NCBI GenBank assembly: GCA_947579665.1
Contig: OX388348.1
Span: forward strand, 6,386,001-6,450,000
DNA from: Sympetrum striolatum
Taxonomy: Eukaryota > Arthropoda > Insecta > Odonata > Libellulidae
DNA: 64,000 nucleotides
Direction of reading: 5' to 3'
The translations under genes and the position numbers were made by a program. Below the pieces are notes generated by a model. That model was not told where the DNA came from. It did not search any database and saw nothing but the letters and a program-made list of their open reading frames with translations. Numbering within the stretch: the first letter of the stretch is position 1; each line of letters opens with the position of its first letter. This document shows, one piece after another, positions 44,401 through 53,457 of the stretch.

Positions 44401-47400
44401 GCGAATGCCAATTTATTATTTATGTATGACAAAAATACAACTCAAATATAAATATGTAAAGTGATTCAGCATATAAAATTTAGATATGAGCATCAAGCTT
44501 TTGTTACAACACCAGCTTACATACATTTGGTATGAAAGAGGTAGTTAAAATGCGGAAATTATCAAAATATTTGTCTCAAATTACACTTTCGGTAACATTG
44601 ATATTAGAAAACAGGCATAGTCTCCAAAGTGGATGCAAAGATGAAGCAAATTACCGGATAATTTTCATTTAATAGGAGCTATGTACGATTTAGACGAACG
44701 AATGGACTCCGAGAGCCATACGCAGTCCATGGATTGGAGTTGCCGAATCCACGTATTTTTGTTGGTTCTCCCTCATCGGGGTCTGTGAGGCTACTACGTT
44801 TTTAGAAAATCATTTCATGTGGAACGCATACGATTATTTTAGTTAACAGAATACCTTATAAGATGTGCAATAAAGTGATTTAATTGAACCAATACAACAT
44901 TAACTGAGCATTATTTTGATATCTTCATTTTTAATATCATATTTCTCCCCATTGATGAGTTTAATATATCTCTTGCTTTCTTAGCATATTTAGTAAAGTT
45001 CTAGTACTATATCTATGTATTTATACTATAAATAAACGTATAAATTCCCACAACATGTGAAATATCAATATTTAGGAGACCATTTTGATATTTGTATTTG
45101 TTATAAAAATAGTTGCTCCTCGTGGCTTTCTAATAAAGAGTTTATGTTGTTATGGGCAGTATGAGAGATTCCTAGAATAGCATTATAAGCTGTCCACAAT
45201 TGGTAATTAGAACCTTATACAACTTAGCTCTATTTTAGAAATATCGCTTTCATCAAGCTTGAACATAGATCTCGGATAAACGAAAAATAATGACGTTGTT
45301 ATAAGATAATAGAAGAAGTTTACGTGATTTTTGCACTAAAAATTTCCAGGATTTCAAATTTCGTAAATTTGAAAACTGTCTATTCGCTGAAATCACAAGG
45401 AAAGAAAGCCCCAGTCGGAGACCATAACGGTCCAAGGGATTTACGTATCGTTAGTTAAAAACTTAAGTTGAAACACACCGAGCTAACACATATACGTTAA
45501 ATAGCGCTGGTAAAGAAACTGCAATGATAATAGTCTTTATTAGCTTTGATATTGCAAATATATTTCCGTTCACATCTTAGAGCGCATTCTAGAACGGCAG
45601 ATAAGCATGCTGTGAAAGGGGCTGGTCCAGATTAAATCCATATTTGACAGCTATCGTTGCAAACGAAGATTAATTTCGCGTAGATTATGTGATCTCTAAG
45701 AAATCGTTCCATGGAATTGCTGACATTGAGCCAACGCTGGAAGTTGGGCCGGAATCGCTTACACCGACACATCTTTGGCGAGCTTCGCTCTTAGCGGAGC
45801 TATTCAAGGTAACTTCCATCACCTGCTAATCTCAATGCTCTGATTGCCTTTGAAACACTCAAGTAACGTACTTGTACTTAATAACCTACTTTGCAAGCTA
45901 CTTGACCTATTTATATGCGCATATTTCTTAAATTAATTTTGGAATCATTAGCTAGCTTAATCTAAGACTTAGTTCTGATTTAACCATTTCACCAATATTT
46001 TATAGAAATACATGACGATCATTAAGTCGGCTTTCTATTCCATAGATAGAGTTTCATTTTCTTCTGTGGAAGCCTGATAGTATAGAGTTAGCAATCTTGT
46101 TTATTTCAAGGGATTACAGTATTATCATAAATCACTTCTACGCTGGTGACAGTAGTTGGTAATATTAGAGATTGCGAGTATATATTCAGTAATTGCTTAA
46201 TTTAACGAGTATTTTTAGTAATTAGTTATTTAGACTTTTAAATAATTAGTTAGCTATGTAGGAAAACTTTTGGTACCGAATTGATGCAAAGTTTCATACT
46301 CTTATTGCAAGAAAATTTTGCCTTCCTCCGCTCTTATTGCATTGCATAGCTGCAAATCTCGTTGTTGGTGAAAGTTGTGCTCTAGGGTTGGAAGAGAGGA
46401 CTTTGAATTTGGCTGCCAAGATCCCACTTTCGCCTGTCTTTTGCTCCCTCGTTATCCTCGCACTACATCTGCAGTACCCTTTTTATGGTGTCTCTCTCTC
46501 TGTCCCCTCTTCACCACTCTTCTTCACTTCCTCTATTCTTCTTCCATTTAATTTATAAATTAATTTCTCTTTGCTTTATTTATTTTCCTTCTTTTATAAT
46601 CAGACAATAAAGTCTTCAATTATCACCTAAGCCTATCACCTAATACAATTTATTCCTTATGAATCGAAATAAATTTAACCAAACAGTTATCAGCTAGCAT
46701 CCTCTTCGATTAATTCGTAAAATTTAAATCTTTTCTGATTTCCGTGGCCTTTACGTTATTGGTAAAGTAAGAACGTGTGTGTATAGATTTGTATAGTATT
46801 CGAAAAACAATCCTTTCATACATTCCTCGCTCTTCCACTCCTAAGCCGTTTCTCAGGGCCTTAGATTCTGATAAACTACGCAGAATTGATATTTTCGTGA
46901 CATTAATAAGGCTTATTATTATATGAAATACAATAAATATTAAAAACCTAGTCAATAAATAAATATTTACGAAATTTTGTGAAAAAAACCGTGCATGTAT
47001 TTGAATACAAAAATGTATACACACTTTAAGCCGATAGAAGTTATTCTTGTCCCCTAAAATTACAAAAAGTGCCCAAAAAAAAAAGACTTCGTTTTAGTAG
47101 CAATGATGACTAATACTGTCTAAATAAGTAAGTCGGCTACGGTCACTCATACAGCAGTTTTCCTTATAAATTATGAACCTAATCACCATCAATTTTGAAC
47201 AACTCTCATAATTGCTGACAATATCTAACTTTTATTGATTTTATCACTTCTAAATAAATTGAATATGTATGTATTATTGTTATTTTTCTTACCTTATGTG
47301 CGTAAACATTAATTGCTTGCGTCTCTAAACATCGATAAATAAAGGGTAATTTACTTCATTGTAATTCCTCTGGCATTATAATCCGATGTCAGTACCCTTC

Positions 47401-48108
47401 TTTTTCTCAGTTAGTATTCTCTTTCTTATATTTGTAATCAATTTTCCTCTTGTACAACTGCCTTTAGAGTCCAGTTTCTCTTTTCATTCCGTGTTCCTTT
47501 TCCACTACGACTGAATTGTCTAACTCTCACCTCTTTCCCATATTTATCGATAGTTGTTCTTTTTCTTCCATTTCCCTTCCCCAAATCACACCCTTATTCC
47601 TTCTTTCATACCCTACAGCTTTTTTTATCATTTATTTTACCCTCTGACATCAGTTTTACTCTCGTACGTTATCTAATTATACATATTCTTATTTTTTCTT
47701 CTCCACCACTCCTATATTTTCTCCCTAAATGATCCTCAAATACTTCAATTACATGGCTTCTTCTTTTCTTGGTAAGCTGTAACGTTTGTCCATTATTTAT
47801 ACATATGTGCACATATGATCAGTGCTACGAATAGCACTTGTATCTGTACTTCACTCTGTTTCCAGTCGTGCCCACTTCTATTTGTTTCTCGTGCATCCAT
47901 AGGGACGCTGTTGGAGAAATTATGCAAGCTATATCTAAGTTATATTCTCTTTTTATCTGTAACATTAGCTAATATATTAACGTATTTATATCAATCTTAA
48001 GACAACTACTTATCTCACAAAGCTATTGGCAGAGCTTAAAAATATCTCATATTCTGAAATAATCCAGCTTCACCCTATCCTCCGCTCTTCTCTTCATCCC
48101 ACCCTTCT
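41450..48108. other. No gene recognised; some regulatory-looking and pyrimidine-rich parts
   Basis: 41820-42075 is GC-elevated, with a TGGAGGC/GCCTCCA hairpin at 41951-41973. 43640-43930 has a short GC-rich patch (GGGCGGCGGCGCCCCG). 45590-45840 is GC-elevated, and a plus-strand open stretch there ends CTATTCAAG|GTAACT (45810), a fair donor, but the peptide is unknown. 47370-48108 is strongly C/T-rich on the plus strand and may be decayed 3' sequence of the LINE that follows. No RNA genes seen. Confidence 0.4.
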
Positions 48109-48453
48109 TCATTCTTTAAGCAATCTATGAATTTCACTCTTCTCTCTTCCTTCCGCTGTGCCTTCCAGCATATCCTTATTAAGTAAGCAGTTCCTTCGTA
48201 TTGCATGCCCTATCCAATTATTCTTCCTTTGGATTATCAAATCAACCGATCTTCTTTTTTCATTTACTCTCCTCAGTACTCCTTCATTCCTAACTCTGCC
48301 GTTCCACTTGATGTTTAACATTTTTCTCCAATGCCACATTTCGAACGCCTCTATTCTATTCATCTCTTTCTTCTTAAGGGTCCAAGTCTCAGGAACACAC
48401 TCACACACAGGAAAGCATTTAATCATTCTTTTCCTTGGACATATTTTCGACAT
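48109..48453 (-). pseudogene. RTE-like LINE reverse-transcriptase C-terminal fragment
   Basis: The minus-strand frame reads ETWTLKKKEMNRIEAFEMWH, WRKMLNIKW, VLRRVNEKRR and NNWIGHAIRRNCLL. This is the well-known C-terminal region after the polymerase domain of many arthropod LINE polyproteins (YG.ETWTL.k.....leafEMw.wRr.l.i.W.d.v.N..VL.r....R......RK..wiGH..R...LL). The family's usual tyrosine-glycine before ETWTL is altered (CVPETWTL). A stop precedes the frame (at about 48466) and several follow. No catalytic YADD region is visible upstream at 48.5-48.9 kb, so it is a dead 5'-truncated copy. The clade assignment is from memory. Confidence 0.8.
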
Positions 48454-48469
48454 TGATGTTACTGCTTAA

Positions 48470-48934
48470 ATTTTATAAATAACAGACCCAAATTTGACTA
48501 AAGTGACTATTCTTTGTACAAGAATTGCGACTCCGTTGTCCCATTCAACAATGAGATGGGAAGTAAATGCGTGTTTTTGTATGCATATGCGCATATTCAT
48601 TATTTGTAAGCTTATGCTTTCATAATTCTGAATAATCTTCCATTAAATATATTTTTTATGCAACGACTGCTTGAATTGTTACTATGATTTGGTATAAGGA
48701 TCAACATGGAAGCACTTTTTTATGAAAATTTAATTCTGTTCACTAGCATAATTGAACTCGGTTCACTTACTACATTTTGTTGTAAAAAGACGTTTGAAAA
48801 CGAGTTGTATCTCATGTGAGTGGACGAGGCAGCGACATGAGTCTCACAATCGTCTTAGTGGAAACCGCAAATCCCTCTCCAGCAACTTCAAATGAGCTCT
48901 TCCAAATGATTCAGCACGTCTTAGTGAAGCTTAC
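48470..48934. other. Intron-like sequence flanking the candidate exon
   Basis: On the minus strand this follows the exon at 48935-49013. CACTAAGACG (minus strand) occurs twice, near 48916-48926 and 48851-48861. CACTAAG is close to the ACUAAY element bound by STAR-family splicing regulators. The 48830-48934 part is less AT-rich than the surroundings, as conserved flanks of regulated exons can be. Confidence 0.3.
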
Positions 48935-49013
48935 CTCCTCGTAGTATGCTGGCGACATCTGCGGCTTTTTTAGGAAATATCGAATGCCCCGGCGTATTCC
49001 CCCAATGCCACCC
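48935..49013 (-). CDS. Candidate 79-nt internal coding exon, unknown gene
   Basis: On the minus strand GCTAACAAATTGCTTGTTCAG|GG precedes the exon, with a branch-point consensus CTAAC about 16 bases before the AG. It ends GAG|GTAAGC, a strong donor. One frame is open throughout: one leftover base, then 26 codons including RRGIRYFLKKPQMSPAYYEE, ending on a codon boundary (phase 2 in, phase 0 out). A second frame is also open (starting GWHWGN), and the third has a stop. The GC content is well above the surroundings. I do not recognise the protein. The 79-base length is not a multiple of three, so skipping it would shift the frame, and its flanks look conserved. Could be an alternative exon of a minus-strand gene whose other exons lie outside the window. 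Confidence 0.5.
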
Positions 49014-50216
49014 CTGAACAAGCAATTTGTTAGCCATGAAACCGATTGTAGGTCTGAAAATGTCTCTTAATTATAAATTGAACAGTCATTAAGGTAACCA
49101 TTAGTTTAACGAATAATTTAAGTTGGTGCCTTTTTTTACCCGTCACGTCCATTTAATAGCTCTAACGTAACTGCACCTACACAGGTGTTCTTTCATTATA
49201 ATTAATACCTGTTTTCATTATTTCAAGATAAAATGTCTTGGCTATCCATGTGCAAAATGCAAAAAAATCAAGTCTGACTTTCTTCCTAGAATTCGAATCT
49301 TAGAAATAGTAGCTTAGAAAGTAACTTATCTTGTACTTGGTAACTTAGTCTGAATTTATGATAATGCTTTTCAAATTGTGTTAATTTTTTAAAAATCAAT
49401 TCGTTTTTTAATTTAATACGAGTGCCCATATATTAAAATATGCATTTAGAAATGTTTGACAATGATTAAAAGCCCACCGGATTATCTCAACCACTGAAAT
49501 AAATTTCTCCTTAGAATCTCTAACCAATGATATTTAATTATTATGTAAATACCTTTTTAGATGTACATATGGCATACGTATGCAAGAGATTTTTGTTTGA
49601 AGTTGGAAGGTTGATCAAGGCACAGTGTTGACGTAAAAACTGGTAAATAATATATACCTCAGACTTGGAAAAGTTTTCACGAATTCATCAATAAAATGTT
49701 TTATAGAACTATGTGCAGAATTAATTTAAATTCATAGCAATTTGATGCTGTGTGGAATCACTGGAGCTCATTTACGGCTGGGATGTACTGCAGCGGAGTG
49801 ATTTGGGTGGATTCTTAAAAATGGTGAAATTTTCAATTACGAGGTCTCATTGGTACTCAGAGATGCAACAACAATAGCGTTTATCGTTGATTACGTGAGT
49901 TCGTGGATGCAGAAATTGGAACGAAAGGCTCTTTCCCTTGAATTCGTAAAAAGTCACTAGATCAAAATCCTTTCACCGTTATCAGTTTCAGCACTGTATT
50001 TGTGTGGGCTGTAAAAAATCCGGTTTGAGGCCAATGTCAATTGCGGCTTGAGTTTCTTCAGCGCAAGTGCCTTCACTTCCTTGATTGTCTTTTGTTCCCC
50101 GCCTTTTCGATGGATGTTTCTTTCCTTTCGCTTTCGCCGTCGTCTCTTCGGTTATCGCGTTATGCCAAAGAACGCTTTGTTTTCCCAGCGTCTCCGGAGA
50201 CGCTCTCATATGTGTT
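49014..50216. other. No gene recognised
   Basis: Intron-like sequence upstream (minus sense) of the candidate exon. The pyrimidine-rich tract and branch point are at 49014-49040. Beyond that it is AT-rich and blank until the GC-elevated 50040-50400 patch, whose 152-codon minus-strand frame has no recognisable domain. Confidence 0.45.
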
Positions 50217-50280
50217 AGGGGGAGCGGTGCTTGGCTTCTTGCCAGGAAGGCTATGGGTTCAAAACCCCTCTTTCTCCCAC
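50217..50280 (+). repeat. tRNA-like fragment
   Basis: GGGGGAGCGGTGCTTGGC ... CTATGGGTTCAAAACCCCTC ... TTCTCCC. The T-arm with B box GGTTCAAAACC has four of five pairs, and a 7-base acceptor-like stem (GGGGGAG with TTCTCCC) forms with wobble pairs. The D-arm and anticodon arm are poor and the total is short, so a pseudo-tRNA or SINE head is more likely than a tRNA gene. Confidence 0.35.
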
Positions 50281-52596
50281 ACACGCACTTCCTCTTTTCC
50301 AACAGAACTCTCCGCCTTAAAAAACTCCTCCGAAAATGCTCCTCCCTTTCTCTTATCCTCATAATCTCATAACTTTTCTCGCGACTTCTGTTCCCAGCGC
50401 ATTTTATATTCCTCGGCACCACTTTGTATGTTTGCGTCTGAGACAAATTGATATTTTTAAGAAAGTGCGTTTGGGTTATCTCGCTTTTAACCTTCTACTG
50501 TGAAGTTTTCATCGGTGTACTCGCTTATATCTTATGGATGAGGTGTAGTTATGATATTAGGCGTTGAAAGAATTTGTTATTTATTTCTAGAATAATTACT
50601 CAGAGCGAAGACCTTCCCTACTCTTTGTTTATGTAATAATAATATGCACCTCAAGACCCACAAATACTCATTAGAAACTTATGAAAAATTCAGTTTGTAA
50701 ATGTCTGTCTGTATTCAGCCCAAAGGTACCTCACTCCCTCTAGCATTTGCTCCTAACGGACAAAAGGAGGATCCTAGGAGAGATGAGGAACGATGCAGTT
50801 TACAATTGCTTTTCTCGCCAAGCCAGAATGCTATAAGCGCAACATAGCATCACGTACGTGAAACATAATGATTCAACGACTTACTCTTTTCTCAACATTA
50901 AAAAAAAAGAGACTCGCATCTCTCATACATCAATAATTTTTATACCATGACGGCCGTAAGCAAGACTGCGACTTAAGTAAATAAGTGATACAGTCATTTT
51001 TATCCTTTTCAATGCGAAAAATGAAAAATATTCAATGCATTAAGATATGGTCACATAGATATAGCAGAAACACTTTGCTCAATTTTCTGATTATAATTTT
51101 CAATAAATTTCAGTTTAACTAACTCCAAAGTCAAACTTCGTTTTTCTCTAGTAATTTTATTTATATTTACATGATCTTATTTCTCTCTAACACTAAAGTT
51201 TAACTAATATACACAATAAAACCCAAAGAAAGAAAACGTCTACATAGCTACCAAGCGAAATTATACATCTAGAACATAATTCATTCTTGAATCTCTTTTC
51301 AAAGGAATGATCGGATCACTCACACATAAGAAACTCATGGTAAAATATACGCGTGAATACATGATACACTAGGAAGAAAATGCACTAAATCATTATGAAA
51401 TATCAAATCAATCATTTGAATATTCTCCAGCATGTATTCCAGATTGCGACCAAAGAAGTAAGCGAAGTTGTTTACAGTGTTCCTTTTCTTGTTTACAATA
51501 AACTCGACGGGATTTTTTGTTGGCACATATGTGCAGCACATTTAAGTTTCAATTCCGGAAAATGATTCGAGGAAATCGATTATTTATTTGAAATTTGCAT
51601 AAACGCAACAGCAGAATTTCTTAGTAATGACATCATCGTGTACTTTTCAAAAAAACATCTCACTCTCTCTTTAATATTCGACATTCTACAGTTTACAAGA
51701 AGCAACAGCTCTATATTGTTCTTTGATTACTTTCAAAAGAAATGTATTTGTTCCCCATTCACTGCGAACATTTTAAGAATTAGTAATAGCTAATATTAGA
51801 ATACACTAATCATATTCATAGACGTATATCCATTCAGGCTCTACCGCTATCACCTAGTTCAATATCCGGTACCGAATTCTTCAGTAAACATTTCTGATAT
51901 TGATTGGACGTAAAACGATTCTCTATCAGGGATTTTGTATGAATGTATGGTATTTAATAAGATAGTTATTTGGTTCTTAATATTCATCTTAATAAGGTAG
52001 TAATCAATTCATCATTTATTTGTATTTGAATGTGAATATTTGAAGACTGTTAAACTCACAGGTTTGAGAAACTAAATTGGATGTAAAATGATGTTAAAAA
52101 GTAACCTTCCGATACTTTGAAAATGTAAGTATAACTTACAGTTAGTACCCATCTCTGAAGTTGATCACGGATAATACGTGCTCTCTCTGTTTAGTTGATA
52201 TTTTGCAGGATTTTAATATATTTATAATATATAATTTATAATCCAACATCCAATTAATGGTTATAGTTCTCTATTCCAAAATGAATTGTCAACACATGTC
52301 TTACATATCCCGTGTCTGTAAGAGCTGTATCACAACTGTACGTATATTATACATTCAATATATTGAAATTGCACAGTTAGATGACTAAATTCGCTAGCAA
52401 TTGCTTTCTATAACACGTAGAATATAAAAACAGCGGTGTTTACATTTTGTGCAAGCTATTATTAGGTAAGTATTCATTTTTAGTGCAGAATCGATGGATA
52501 ATTAATGTCTAACGAAACAGTTAAAACAACGATAAGAGGAAAATATATATCTTACTTTATTTTAAGAAAAAATACTCGTTATGAACGTATGCTGTG
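50281..52596. other. No gene recognised
   Basis: AT-rich sequence. No repeats, RNA genes or coding fragments that I can support. Confidence 0.5.
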
Positions 52597-52928
52597 TTAG
52601 AGGTTTAAAATCTGCAATAGCCGTTTTTGTCGGCCTTCCTCTCTCATTCCCCGAGAAAGAAGGAAAGGACACCGCACTTTTTGAGAGCACTCAATACGTA
52701 TTTTGAATACGACTCGTTCTTCTTCAAGAGTAATTAGATAGGTATCTAATTGTCATTTAATTATTAGACTGGTATCTTATAACTCCTGAAGAAGAATGCA
52801 TCGCATTCGAAATACGTGGTGTTGAATGCTCTCAAAATGTGCGGCGTCCTTTGTTGCTTTCTCGGAATACCGGGTAATGAGAAGAGGAACGCCGACAAAA
52901 ACGGCTATCGCAGATTTTAAACCTCTAA
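52597..52928. mobile_element. 332-bp inverted-repeat element with hammerhead-like motif
   Basis: Left arm (52597 to about 52745) and right arm (about 52784-52928) are imperfect reverse complements; both ends carry TTAGAGGTTTAAAATCTGC / GCAGATTTTAAACCTCTAA, and the next ~70 bases (GCCGTTTTTGTCGGC, then CCTCTC, ACTTTTTGAGAGCA) also match. The right arm reads CTGAAGA (52786-52792), a 6-bp stem GAATGC/GCATTC, then GAAA (52809-52812), the order of the hammerhead ribozyme core. The left arm carries the same motif in degraded form on the minus strand. No protein is encoded. Head-to-head copies of a retroelement terminal repeat would explain it. Confidence 0.7.
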
Positions 52929-53295
52929 TTCCTTAACAGCCGTGTCCCAACTTTCCTTTCTTTGCATATGCTATGGTCGCAATTTATAGTTTTATGCAAT
53001 TGAGAAGCTGTTTACGTGGTTTCTTATTATGATCGATCTCATTAATACAATTGTGTAGTCTTCCGTACTTTATATTAAATCCCTCTTCTATTTATGTTTT
53101 ATATTCGTTTCCTAGAATACTCGAATGTATTCCTTTAGAAATAACGACCTCTCTTATTCTGATAAAATCAATAACTCCGTAGACGTCTGCAAAATAAACG
53201 AATACAGATTTCTTCAAAGGATATCTTTCTTATAGATTTCATAAACATATTCTTGAGCTTTAGATGCCTGATTATCTATTGTACTTTACAGGCAA
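52929..53295. other. No gene recognised
   Basis: AT-rich sequence between the inverted-repeat element and the SINE; nothing seen. Confidence 0.5.
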
Positions 53296-53457
53296 ACGAT
53301 AAGTTTATATATATAGGGCTCCCGGATAGTCATGTGGATAGCGCGTTTGCCTTTGGTGAAAGCGGTCCCGGGTTCGAATCCCGGTGGGAGTCAATGTGCG
53401 AAATGACCTAAGCTGTCGAAGCACTTTTAACAATTCTACTACTACGATAAGTTTATA
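53296..53457 (+). mobile_element. tRNA-derived SINE with perfect target-site duplication, copy 2
   Basis: Body about 53316-53443. tRNA-like acceptor stem GGCTCCC (53317-53323) pairs with GGGAGTC (53386-53392). A box TAGTCATGTGG (53327-53337) and B box GGTTCGAATCC (53371-53381) are canonical. The body then continues ATGTGCGAAATGACCTAAGC and ends in a CTA-repeat tail. ACGATAAGTTTATA flanks it exactly at 53296-53309 and 53444-53457, a 14-base duplication (its first bases overlap the tail and are ambiguous). The anticodon arm cannot form a normal 7-base loop, so it is not a working tRNA gene despite the good cloverleaf ends. The perfect duplication points to a young insertion. Confidence 0.9.

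Noticed and set aside
45660..45812. Plus-strand exon ending CAAG|GTAACT
   Set aside because: Two frames are open and neither peptide is recognisable; no acceptor with a convincing pyrimidine tract before it.
49988..50446. 152-codon minus-strand open frame
   Set aside because: It runs antisense across a tRNA-like fragment and two overlapping plus-strand frames in a GC-elevated patch; the peptide shows no known motif.
53316..53392. Functional tRNA gene
   Set aside because: Acceptor stem and T-arm are good, but the anticodon arm cannot form a 7-base loop with T33, and the unit has a SINE body, tail and target duplication.
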